From the NCBI RefSeq assembly GCF_002736145.1, contig NZ_CP024160.1:124001-188000 (forward strand): DNA of 64,000 nt. The letters run 5' to 3'. This stretch comes from Collinsella aerofaciens (GTDB lineage Bacteria > Actinomycetota > Coriobacteriia > Coriobacteriales > Coriobacteriaceae). Positions 25,902 to 34,600 of this stretch are shown here, piece by piece. The notes under the pieces are model-generated. The model ran no database searches. It was given only the letters and a program-made list of their open reading frames with translations, and was not told the DNA's origin. Every line of letters starts with the position of its first letter. Position 1 is the stretch's first letter. The position numbers and the translations under genes are program-made.

Positions 25902-26981
25902 ATGAAGTTTCTTAAAGACAAGCAGACGCGTCACGACTTTGTTACGTATGCCATGTGCATCGTGGCATTTGCCATCGTGTTCTTTATGCAGTCTAACCAC
26001 ATGATCCCGCGCATGATCGCCGGTCAGCTGGTTCCCATCACGGCCTATATCGTCATGGCCATTTCCCTTAACCTCGTCGTCGGCATCGCGGGTGACTTGT
26101 CGCTGGGCCACGCGGGCTTTATGAGTGTCGGTGCCTATACGGGCATCGTTACCGCGGTCGCGCTGGAGAGCGCCGTCCCGTCCGATCCGATGCGCCTGAT
26201 CATCAGCATCGTGGTCGGCGCTATCGCCGCCGCCATCTTGGGCTTCTTGATCGGTATCCCGGTACTGCGCCTGAGCGGCGACTATCTGGCCATCGTGACC
26301 TTGGCCTTTGGCGAGATCATCAAAGAGATCGTCACCTGTCTCATTGTGGGCGTCGACTCCCGCGGCTTGCACGTGATCTTTAACATCACGGGCAACTCTA
26401 CGATCGACGACCTGCACCTGCTCGAGGACGGCACCGCCATCATCAAGGGCGCCCAGGGCGCCTCGGGCGTGTCGACGTACTCGACCTTCCTCGCCGGTGC
26501 CATCCTGGTCATGGTCGCACTCGTGATCGTGCTCAACCTGGTTCGCAGCCGTACTGGCCGTGCCATTATGGCCGTGCGCGACAACAAGATCGCTGCCGAG
26601 TCCGTGGGCATCTCCGTCACCGAGTACCGCATGATCGCCTTCGTAGTTTCCGCTGCCCTCGCCGGTGCTGCCGGAGCCCTCTTCGGCGGTAACTTCTCGC
26701 AGCTTTCCGCCACTAAGTTCGACTTCAACACGTCCATCCTCATCCTGGTGTTCGTGGTCCTGGGCGGTCTGGGCAATATGCGCGGCTCCGTCATCGCTGC
26801 AGCGCTGCTTACCGTGCTGCCCGAGCTGCTCCGTCAGTTCTCGGACTACCGCATGCTCATCTACGCCATCGTGCTGATCCTGGTCATGATTTTTACCAAC
26901 AACCCGCAGCTCAAGGCGTTCTTCGCACGCATTAAGGATCGCTTTGCTCCCAAGAAGGAGGTGGCAGCCGATGCCCAGTAA
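25902..26981 (+). CDS. livM: branched-chain amino acid ABC transporter permease LivM
   Basis: A 359-residue permease with about nine membrane segments. The ATG at 25902 is served by AGGTGA; a GTG at 25893 is also possible. Hallmarks are LVVGIAGDLSLGHAGFMSVG, YLAIVTLAFGEIIKEIV and FVVLGGLGNMRGSVI. An insert of about 40 residues after NITGNST is within the family's range. Its 3-prime end overlaps livG by 11 bp. Confidence 0.92.
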   Translation: MKFLKDKQTRHDFVTYAMCIVAFAIVFFMQSNHMIPRMIAGQLVPITAYIVMAISLNLVVGIAGDLSLGHAGFMSVGAYTGIVTAVALESAVPSDPMRLIISIVVGAIAAAILGFLIGIPVLRLSGDYLAIVTLAFGEIIKEIVTCLIVGVDSRGLHVIFNITGNSTIDDLHLLEDGTAIIKGAQGASGVSTYSTFLAGAILVMVALVIVLNLVRSRTGRAIMAVRDNKIAAESVGISVTEYRMIAFVVSAALAGAAGALFGGNFSQLSATKFDFNTSILILVFVVLGGLGNMRGSVIAAALLTVLPELLRQFSDYRMLIYAIVLILVMIFTNNPQLKAFFARIKDRFAPKKEVAADAQ

Positions 26982-27831
26982 GTTTGAGTTCAACAAGGGC
27001 AAGATGGTCCCGTATCCTTCTGGCGCCATCGTTCCCGACCGCGACCTGGGCGAGCGTCCGGCGCTCGAGTGCATCCACCTGGGCATTGAATTCGGCGGCC
27101 TTAAGGCAGTCGACGACTTTAGCCTAACCATCGGCAAGACTGAGATCGCCGGTCTCATCGGCCCCAACGGTGCCGGTAAGACTACGGTCTTCAACCTGCT
27201 CACCAAGGTGTACCAGCCCACGCATGGCACCATCCTGCTCGACGGTGAGGACACCTCGGGCAAGTCCGTCTACCAGGTCAACCGTATGGGTATTGCCCGT
27301 ACGTTCCAGAACATTCGCCTGTTCAACACCATGACGGTGGAGGACAACGTTAAGGTCGGCCTGCACAACCAGGAGCGCTACTCTGGTTTTGAGGGCGTGC
27401 TGCGTCTGCCGACGTACTGGAAGCACGAGAAGGCCGCCCATGAGCGTGCCATGGAGCTGCTGTCCATCTTTGATATGGAGCACCTGGCAAACGAGCAGGC
27501 CGGCTCGCTGCCTTACGGCGCCCAGCGTCGTCTGGAGATCGTCCGCGCGCTTGCCACCAACCCCAAGCTACTGCTGCTCGACGAGCCTGCTGCCGGCATG
27601 AACCCGTCCGAGACCGCCGAGCTCATGGAGAACATCGTCAAGATTCGCGACACCTTCGGCATCGCCATCATGCTTATCGAGCATGATATGTCGCTCGTTA
27701 TGAACATCTGCGAGGGCATCTGCGTGCTTAACTTTGGCAAGGTCATCGCCAAGGGCACGGCCGAGGAGATCCAGAACAACGACGCTGTTATTGAGGCATA
27801 TCTGGGCAAGCAGGATAAGGGGGAGAACTAA
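26971..27831 (+). CDS. livG: branched-chain amino acid ABC transporter ATPase LivG
   Basis: A 286-residue ATPase. The ATG at 26971 follows AAGGAGGTGG inside the end of livM. It has Walker A GPNGAGKTT, a LivG-type signature LPYGAQRRLEI, Walker B LLLLDEPAAGMNP and the switch histidine in LIEHDM. An N-terminal extension of about 35 residues precedes the ATPase fold and is longer than usual. It powers the LivHM channel together with LivF. Confidence 0.93.
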   Translation: MPSKFEFNKGKMVPYPSGAIVPDRDLGERPALECIHLGIEFGGLKAVDDFSLTIGKTEIAGLIGPNGAGKTTVFNLLTKVYQPTHGTILLDGEDTSGKSVYQVNRMGIARTFQNIRLFNTMTVEDNVKVGLHNQERYSGFEGVLRLPTYWKHEKAAHERAMELLSIFDMEHLANEQAGSLPYGAQRRLEIVRALATNPKLLLLDEPAAGMNPSETAELMENIVKIRDTFGIAIMLIEHDMSLVMNICEGICVLNFGKVIAKGTAEEIQNNDAVIEAYLGKQDKGEN

Positions 27832-28545
27832 ATGGCAGAGCCGATGCTTTCCGTCTACAACATCAACGTCTGGTACGGCGCCATCCACGCCATCAAGGAC
27901 ATCTCCTTTAACGTCAACGAGGGTGAGATCGTGGCCTTGATCGGCGCCAACGGCGCCGGTAAGTCCACGACGCTTAAAACCGTTTCGGGCCTGCTACGTT
28001 CCAAGACCGGTTCCATCAAGTTTATGGGCGAGGACATTACCCATACGCCTGCCGACAAGCTGGTGGGCAAGGGCCTGGCTCAGGTCCCCGAGGGCCGTCG
28101 CGCCTTTTTGCAGATGACGGTCGAGGAGAACCTGGAGATGGGCGCCTATACACAGCCCAAGTCCACGGTGGCTCCGGGCCTTGAGCGCGTCTACGAGCAG
28201 TTCCCGCGCCTGAAGGAGCGCCGTCGCCAGGTCGCCGGCACCCTTTCGGGCGGCGAGCAGCAGATGCTCGTTATGGGGCGCGCCCTTATGAGCAACCCCA
28301 AGCTGCTCATGCTCGACGAGCCTTCCATGGGCCTGGCGCCGATTCTGATTGAGCAGATCTTCCAGATTGTCGAGGACCTGCACAAGGCCGGCACCACGGT
28401 GCTTCTGGTCGAGCAAAACGCACAGATGGCGCTTTCCATCGCCACACGCGGCTACGTGCTCGAGACCGGCAAGATTACCATGACCGGCACCGGCCAAGAG
28501 CTCCTGCACGACGATAACGTTCGCAAAGCATATCTTGGTGGTTAG
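27832..28545 (+). CDS. livF: branched-chain amino acid ABC transporter ATPase LivF
   Basis: A 237-residue ATPase starting at the ATG one base after the livG stop. It has Walker A GANGAGKST, signature LSGGEQQML, Walker B LLMLDEPSMGLAP and the LLVEQNAQMALSIA segment typical of LivF. Last gene of the livJJHMGF set. A 14-bp perfect hairpin follows directly. Confidence 0.94.
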   Translation: MAEPMLSVYNINVWYGAIHAIKDISFNVNEGEIVALIGANGAGKSTTLKTVSGLLRSKTGSIKFMGEDITHTPADKLVGKGLAQVPEGRRAFLQMTVEENLEMGAYTQPKSTVAPGLERVYEQFPRLKERRRQVAGTLSGGEQQMLVMGRALMSNPKLLMLDEPSMGLAPILIEQIFQIVEDLHKAGTTVLLVEQNAQMALSIATRGYVLETGKITMTGTGQELLHDDNVRKAYLGG

Positions 28546-28546
28546 A

Positions 28547-28578
28547 TAGTTACGGCGTTTTACCAAACGCCGTAACTA
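28547..28578 (+). terminator. 14-bp perfect hairpin after livF
   Basis: TAGTTACGGCGTTT (28547-28560) pairs exactly with AAACGCCGTAACTA (28565-28578) around a TACC loop, starting one base after the livF stop. It probably ends or protects the liv transcript; the following bases (CTTGACG) are not a T-run. Confidence 0.55.
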
Positions 28579-28589
28579 CTTGACGCTGC

Positions 28590-28689
28590 AAGCCCGCCAG
28601 GGCGGCAATCTGCCTTTCAACTTCGGCGGCATTGACCTTCTGGTCATGCCGCCGAAGTTGAAAGGCAGATTGCTCGCCCTGGCGGGCTT
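28590..28689. repeat. 100-nt near-perfect palindrome
   Basis: The arm 28590-28637 folds back on 28642-28689 with only two single-base bulges (T at 28632 and T at 28674) and a TTCT loop: about 47 base pairs. Outer arms are AAGCCCGCCAGGGCG and CGCCCTGGCGGGCTT; the inner arms contain CTGCCTTTCAACTTCGGCGG and its complement. It is far longer than needed for termination, and only TTT follows on the plus strand. It could be a palindromic mobile repeat, a very stable non-coding hairpin or an RNase III substrate. Confidence 0.85.
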
Positions 28690-28747
28690 TCGCTGTCGTT
28701 GCCAAAACATCGACGTTGTGGCAGATGCCAACGACTACTCCCTTTAT

Positions 28748-28812
28748 GTTGCGGTGGAATAGGGACTAAATGGGAGCCTCAGGGGCCAAAAGAGTCCCTA
28801 TTCCACCGCAAC
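28748..28812. repeat. 20-bp perfect inverted repeat before cutC
   Basis: GTTGCGGTGGAATAGGGACT (28748-28767) is matched without error by its complement at 28793-28812, 25 nt apart. The GGGAC core recalls the palindromes at 20457-20564. It lies 60 bp before the cutC start, so it would be in or near that gene's leader. Confidence 0.8.
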
Positions 28813-28872
28813 TTCATGGGGGTGTGTGACAATGCCCGTCGGAAAACATCTGCTGTCTTTGGGGGTCTATCT

Positions 28873-29550
28873 ATGCTGTACGAGTTTTGTGCCGAGAACT
28901 TTGAGCGTGTGCCGGCGGCTATCGATGCCGGTGCAAGGCGTATCGAGCTGTGCGACAACCTTGCCGTTGGTGGCACTACGCCTTCGGCCGGCGTTATCAG
29001 CGCTACGACCAACTATGCTCACGAGCACGATGCACGGGTGATGTGCATGATTCGTCCGCGTGGTGGCGACTTTCACTACAACCAGGACGAGCTGCGTATG
29101 ATGGAGATGGACCTGGGCCTTGCTGTGAGCGCCGGAGTTGACGGTCTGGTCTTTGGCTGCTGCAAGCCTTGTGCCGGCGGATGGGCGCTCGACGAGCTTA
29201 CGTTGGGCGCACTCGTGATGGCTGCGGGCTGCGCGACCGAGGAATGCAAGCGTGAGCCCATCGACATCACCTTCCACATGGCGTTTGACCAGCTCTCGCC
29301 CGAGGCTCAGCTCGATGCGATTGATACACTTGCCGACTGCGGCGTTACGCGCATTCTGACGCACGGTGGTGCTGCCGGTGCGCCGATCGAGGACAACTTC
29401 GAAAACCTGGCCCGCTTGATCGAGTATGCGGGCGACCGCTTGACCATCCTTCCCGGAGGCGGCATTTCCACGGCCAACCGCGATACCGTGGCGGCGGCGC
29501 TAGGCGTCTCCGAGCTCCATGGCACCAAGATCGTGCCGCTGGAGGTATAG
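28873..29550 (+). CDS. cutC: CutC family protein
   Basis: A 225-residue TIM-barrel protein. The ATG at 28873 follows TTTGGGGGT; a longer frame runs back through the palindromes. It opens with LYEFCAENFERVPAAIDAGA and RIELCDNLAVGG, followed by MIRPRGGDFHYNQDEL, VDGLVFGCC, THGGAAGAPIED and ILPGGGIS, all typical of CutC. The family was named for copper homeostasis in E. coli, but the true reaction is unclear. The next gene follows 3 bp after the stop. Confidence 0.9.
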   Translation: MLYEFCAENFERVPAAIDAGARRIELCDNLAVGGTTPSAGVISATTNYAHEHDARVMCMIRPRGGDFHYNQDELRMMEMDLGLAVSAGVDGLVFGCCKPCAGGWALDELTLGALVMAAGCATEECKREPIDITFHMAFDQLSPEAQLDAIDTLADCGVTRILTHGGAAGAPIEDNFENLARLIEYAGDRLTILPGGGISTANRDTVAAALGVSELHGTKIVPLEV

Positions 29551-29553
29551 TTC

Positions 29554-30351
29554 GTGGCGCTCGTATTTGACGTCCAGCAGGCGAGCGGCAAGCCCGACGA
29601 TAATCGTCGCCCTGGCACCGCGTGTCCCTTTTGCGACACGGAGGGGCTCGCCAACATCATCCAGCGCGATGGTGACTGCATCTGGCTCGAGAATAAGTTC
29701 AAGACCTTGCGGGCCACCCGTCAGACCGTATTGATCGAGTCTGCCAATCACGACGCCGGCCTGGTGACCTATGAACCGGATGAGCTGCATCATGTGATGC
29801 GGTTTGCCCTGGGCTGTTGGCAGCAGATGATCGATTCCCAACAGTACCGCAGTGTGCTCATGTACAAGAACAAAGGCCCGCTTTCGGGCGGCAGCCTCGT
29901 CCATCCACACATGCAGATTGTGGGTTTGGAGCAGGAAGACGGCTATGCTTCGCTGGCTTCCGCCAATTTCGAAGGCATCGATGTCTGGCGGCAGGGGAGA
30001 ATCTCGGTCAACATCTCAACCGAGCCTATCATGGGATTCTTTGAGGTCAACGTCTCGGCTCCACAGGGAATCGCCGCCAGCGACGACGCCCGCGACAAAG
30101 CCGAAGCAGACCTGTTTGCCGATGCGATTCAGGTGGCCCTGCGCTATATCCTGCACGAGCACCACGGCGGTCGCGCGGAGTCGTACAACTTGTTCTTCTA
30201 CCACTTGGGCGGCCGGACCATTGCCAAGGCGCTGCCACGTTGGGTGGTATCGCCCTACTTTGTGGGCTATCGTTTAGCCCAGGTCAATGCCGAGACCACG
30301 CTCGATATCGATGCTGAGCGCCTACGCGCGCATCTGGAAACGCTCGCGTAG
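29554..30351 (+). CDS. DUF4931/GalT-like HIT-superfamily protein
   Basis: A 265-residue soluble protein with a GTG start 3 bp after cutC. It has a CPFC zinc-type pair near residue 25 (GTACPFCDTEG) and the nucleotidyltransferase-like motif LVHPHMQIVG around residue 115, as in galactose-1-phosphate uridylyltransferases and DUF4931 proteins. It may transfer or hydrolyse a nucleotidyl group; the substrate is unknown. Coupled to cutC. Confidence 0.65.
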   Translation: MALVFDVQQASGKPDDNRRPGTACPFCDTEGLANIIQRDGDCIWLENKFKTLRATRQTVLIESANHDAGLVTYEPDELHHVMRFALGCWQQMIDSQQYRSVLMYKNKGPLSGGSLVHPHMQIVGLEQEDGYASLASANFEGIDVWRQGRISVNISTEPIMGFFEVNVSAPQGIAASDDARDKAEADLFADAIQVALRYILHEHHGGRAESYNLFFYHLGGRTIAKALPRWVVSPYFVGYRLAQVNAETTLDIDAERLRAHLETLA

Positions 30352-30381
30352 CAAGGCGAACGCCTGCGAAAAGTGTGCTGC

Positions 30382-31380
30382 CTAGCGTGCCATCGTGTCG
30401 CGACCGGCTTCGACCCGCTTGCGCTGTTTGGCGCGCTCCTCGCCGGTTAGGCGCTCAAAGAGATGCCCGATAATCGAGGCCAGCACCTGTTGAAACAGCG
30501 TGCCGCACATGACGGGGAACACGACTTCGCCGGGAAAATACTGTGTGGCGATGACGGCGCCCGAAGAGATATTGCGCATGCCGCAGGTAAAGCACATGGT
30601 GGTCGTCTCGCTATACGGCAGATGCAACGCACGGGCGACCAGAAAACCGACGACAAAGCCGCTGATGGCGAAAACCAAAATAAAGAGGGCGACTTCCAAG
30701 CGCTCAACATTCATGTGCAGCACGTACTCGCTCATGGCGGTGGAGTTGGACGCGATGACCCCCATCATCATGAACTTGCAGGCGGGCGAAAGCGCGGGGG
30801 AGAGTTTCTCGTGTCCCCATCCGCGTGTGAGCTCGTTGATCACGATGCCGAGCACGGCGGGGATGGCGATCATAAAGGCCATGTTCTGCATCATGCTCGG
30901 CACGTCGATCGAGACGGTGGCGCCCAGCAGGAGCTTGAGCGTAAGAGGAATCGTCACAGGTGAGATGACCGAGGACGTCAGGATGATGGTGAGCGCGAGC
31001 GGGCCGTTGCCGCCGAACATGCTAATCCACATAAAGGCGGTGACTGCCACGGGTACGCTGTACTCGAGCACGATGCCGCAGACAAGGTTCGGGTTGGAAC
31101 CAAAGAACAGCGAGCTCATGGCATACGCCGCGATGGGGATGAGCACGGTCGAGACAAATAACGCCAAAATCAAATGTAGGGGACGGCGGAACACCTCGGC
31201 CACCTGGTGAAAGGTGTTGCTGAGCGCACCTTGGAACGTCATAAAGGCAAACAAGGCGGGAACGATGGGCTTGAGCACGCCGATCTGCTGGGGAAAGAGC
31301 ACGCCGAGCGTCACGCAAATCGGAACGATGACCTGCATGTGCCCCGCGAGAAACTTGCCCAGTCCAACCCATTGCTTCAT
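30382..31380 (-). CDS. bile acid:sodium symporter (BASS) family transporter
   Basis: A 332-residue membrane protein with nine or ten segments. Features are PALFAFMTFQGALSN near the N-terminus, VLEYSVPVAVTAFMWIS and TTTMCFTCGMRNISSGAVI, matching the SBF/BASS group. Family members carry bile acids, pantoate, pyruvate or other organic anions with sodium. A bile-acid role would suit a gut bacterium, but nothing here proves it. Convergent with the DUF4931 gene and monocistronic. Confidence 0.8.
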   Translation of the reverse strand: MKQWVGLGKFLAGHMQVIVPICVTLGVLFPQQIGVLKPIVPALFAFMTFQGALSNTFHQVAEVFRRPLHLILALFVSTVLIPIAAYAMSSLFFGSNPNLVCGIVLEYSVPVAVTAFMWISMFGGNGPLALTIILTSSVISPVTIPLTLKLLLGATVSIDVPSMMQNMAFMIAIPAVLGIVINELTRGWGHEKLSPALSPACKFMMMGVIASNSTAMSEYVLHMNVERLEVALFILVFAISGFVVGFLVARALHLPYSETTTMCFTCGMRNISSGAVIATQYFPGEVVFPVMCGTLFQQVLASIIGHLFERLTGEERAKQRKRVEAGRDTMAR

Positions 31381-31542
31381 ATGCTCTTGTGACTCCCTTT
31401 GCTCGTGAATCCGTTTTGAATGGATATGCTAGACGCTCGCATGCGTCAGTGCGTCAGAAACGCTCGATTATTTCGAGGCTATTACCGGCATCGTTTACCG
31501 AAACCGCGGCGTGCTGCGGCGATTTGCGTCCGCGCTGCACGG

Positions 31543-31548
31543 TATAAT
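31543..31548 (+). promoter_or_regulatory. -10 element of the recJ-relA region
   Basis: An exact TATAAT hexamer, about 60 bp before the small upstream ORF and 110 bp before recJ. The best -35 candidates (TTGCGT at 13 bp, CGATTT at 17 bp) are poor, so an activator may be involved. Confidence 0.45.
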
Positions 31549-31604
31549 AAATCCGTTCAACAGATCTGCCTGCCGAAGCGGGCATACACAGAGGACTCAT
31601 CGCT

Positions 31605-31670
31605 ATGAACCGTGAGAGGTATCGCGGCGACCTGCCCCTATCGGGGGTGGGCGCCTATGTCATCGCTTAA
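31605..31670 (+). CDS. possible 21-codon leader ORF overlapping recJ start
   Basis: ATG at 31605, with AGAGGA 9 bp upstream, runs 21 codons (MNRERYRGDLPLSGVGAYVI, one more residue, stop at 31668-31670). It overlaps the recJ start at 31657 by 14 bp in another frame. Translation of it would bring ribosomes to the recJ start (coupling). It may also be chance; nothing in the peptide is recognisable. Confidence 0.3.
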   Translation: MNRERYRGDLPLSGVGAYVIA

Positions 31671-34600
31671 GACGACGCATCGCTGGGCGGTCGCTCAGCA
31701 AAACCCCGAACTCGAAAAGGAGCTTTCGGCTGGCCTGGGAATACCCGGGCTGGTGGCGCGCATTATGGTTGCGCACGGCATTACATCCATCGAAGAGGGC
31801 CAGCTGTTTTTGACGCCTTCGCTCGATCGCGACTGGGCCGACCCAATCATTATCCCGGGCATGTCGGTCGTTGCCGACCGCGTCGAGCGTGCTATTCGCA
31901 ACCACGAGCACATCGCGGTCTTTGGCGATTTTGACGTTGACGGTATTACGTCGACCTGCCTGTTAACCGAGGCGCTGCGCACGTTTGGCGCCGATGTCAC
32001 GCCGTTTATTCCGCATCGCTTTGACGAGGGCTACGGTCTCTCGCGCGCGGCGCTCGACCGCGTTAACGAGCTCGCTCGCCCCCAGTTGATCGTGACCGTC
32101 GATAACGGCATTGCCGCCAAGGAAGAGGTCTCCTATCTGGAGAGCCTGGGAATCGATCTGGTGGTTACGGACCACCATGAGCCGTCCGACCAGGTGCCGC
32201 AGTGCGTGCCCCTGACCGACCCCAAGCTCGAGGATGAGGGGCCCTCGCGTGAACTTGCCGGTGCTGGTGTGGCGCTCAAGCTGGTGCAAGTCCTGGGTGA
32301 GCGCTTGGACAAGCCGTCGTATTGGCGTTCGCTAATCGAGGTCGCGGCGCTGGGCACCGTGTCCGACATGATGCCGCTCACGCCCGAGAACCGCGCGCTG
32401 GTTGCCGAGGGCATCCAGCAGATGCGCGTAACCGCTCGCCCCGGCTATATCGCGCTTGCCGCGCTCGCCAAGGCAGACCTTTCGAGCATTACGGCGGATG
32501 GCCTATCGTTCTCGCTCATTCCCCGCTTAAACGCTGCCGGTCGCATGGCCGATCCCAAGCTGGCGCTCGACCTGCTGCTTGCCCGCGATCCCATCGAAGC
32601 AAGCTCGCTGGCGGCCGAGCTCGAGGAAATCAACCGCCAGCGCCGTGAGATCGAGGCGGAGCTCACGCGCGATGCCATGGCAAAGGTCGAGAAGACCTAT
32701 GACGGCGGACGCGCGATCGTTGTGGGCGGCGAAGGCTGGCACGAGGGCGTCAAGGGCATCGTGGCAAGCCGTCTGACCAACCGCTATCACGTGCCGGCGC
32801 TGCTGTTCTCGATCGAGGACGGTATCGCGCGCGGCTCTGGTCGCTCGGTGGGCAAAGTTAACCTGTTTGACGCCGTCGAGCGCTGTTCCGACCTGCTGAT
32901 TCGTCGCGGCGGACATGCCGGTGCGGTGGGTGTGACCATCGAGGCATCCAAGCTCGATGAGTTCCGCCGCCGCCTTTCCGCCGTGCTGTCCGAGCTTCCC
33001 GCCGAGGACTTTGAAGACACTGACGAGGTCGCCGCCACCGTCGACCTTTCCGAGCTGAATATCGAGACCATCGAGCAGATCTCCCGCCTTGAGCCGTTTG
33101 GCCAGGGCAACAAGGTGCCGCTGCTGGCTGCCGAGGGCGTGACGATGTGCGACCGCGCCGTGGTGGGCAAAACCGGCGAGCACATGCGCTTTGTGGCGAC
33201 CGATGGCGCCGCGAGTGTGCCGGCCATTATGTTCCGCGTGCCGCAAATCGATAAGCTCATCAACTGCGATAGCGCTGTCGACTTGGTGTTCGAGGCCGTT
33301 GCCGAGCATTGGCAGGGGCGTGTGAAGCCCAAGCTCATGATCAAGGATGTTCTGGTCCGCGATACCACTCTGCCTAGCGTCGACGATCCGGCATGTGAAC
33401 TTCGCCGCGGCGTGCAACCGGCGGATTCCGGTCTGCGCCTGGAGTCGCGTAAGCGCGAGACGCTCGCCCAGCTTTCCTATACCGAGCTCACGCGCTCGCT
33501 TATCCATAGCTTTATCGGCTCGAACCAGCCGCACCGCGCGCAGGTCGAGGCACTCGATGCCCTGGCCGATCACCAAAGTGTTCTGGCCGTTATGGGAACG
33601 GGGCGCGGCAAGTCGCTCATCTTCCATGTGCATGCTGCGCGCGAGGCGGTCCTTCGCGGGCGTGCGAGCATCTTTGTCTATCCGCTGCGCGCGCTCGTTG
33701 CCGACCAGGCCTATCACCTCTCGTCGACGATGGCAGCGCTTGGCATTGGCGTTGGCGTGCTGACCGGCGAGACCGTGGAGGCCGCACGCGATGACGTGTT
33801 CGCCGGTCTAGCTTCGGGCCGTACCGGTATCGTGCTCACGACGCCCGAGTTCCTGTCTATCCACCGTGACCGTTTCGCGCGTTCGGGCCGCATCGGCTTT
33901 GTCGTTATCGATGAGGCGCACCACGCCGGCCTTGCCAAGGGCGGCGACCGTAGCGCCTATCTTGACATGCCCGATATCTTCAAAGCCCTGGGCGACCCGG
34001 TCGTTATGGCTGCGACGGCCACCGCGACGGCTCCGGTCGTGGCCGAGCTTGCCCGCATGTTGCCGATCACTCGCACGGTGGTCGACGAGACGGTGCGCGA
34101 GAACCTGCAGCTCGAGGACGACCGCGACCTTGCGAGCCGCGAGAACCGTTTGGTGTCGATCGTGGCGACGGGGGAGAAGACCGTCATTTACGTCAATTCG
34201 CGCGACCAGTCTGTGGCGCTCGCCAAGACGTTGCGCAAGCGTGTGCCCGATTGCGCAACCCATATCGCGTTCTATAACGCGGGGCTTGCGCGTTCCGATC
34301 GCCGTCGCGTGGAGGAAGCATTCCGAGACGGAAGCCTCAGCTGCATCGTTTCGACCTCCGCCTTTGGCGAGGGTGTCAACCTGCCCGATATCCGCCATGT
34401 CGTGCTCTACCACATGCCGTTTGGCGCCATCGAGTTCAACCAGATGAGCGGACGTGCCGGCCGCGATGGCCAGCCCGCCGTGATCCATCTGCTCTATTCG
34501 TCGCGCGACGCCCGCATTAACGAGCGCCTGCTCGACTGCTATGCGCCCGAGCGCGACGAGCTCGTCACGCTCTATCGCGCGCTGCAGACCATGTGGCGCT

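Larger units (their letters stand above)
28546..28872. other. palindrome-rich intergenic region between livF and cutC
   Basis: About 327 bp with no gene. It holds three separate perfect or near-perfect inverted repeats (28547-28578, 28590-28689, 28748-28812), annotated individually. Short open frames through it are interrupted by the palindromes and lack ribosome sites. Confidence 0.7.

Noticed and set aside
24987-27263. A 758-codon minus-strand open frame opposite livH, livM and livG
   Set aside because: Antisense to three unmistakable genes; composition is that of a codon mirror (Asp/His/Gly-rich).
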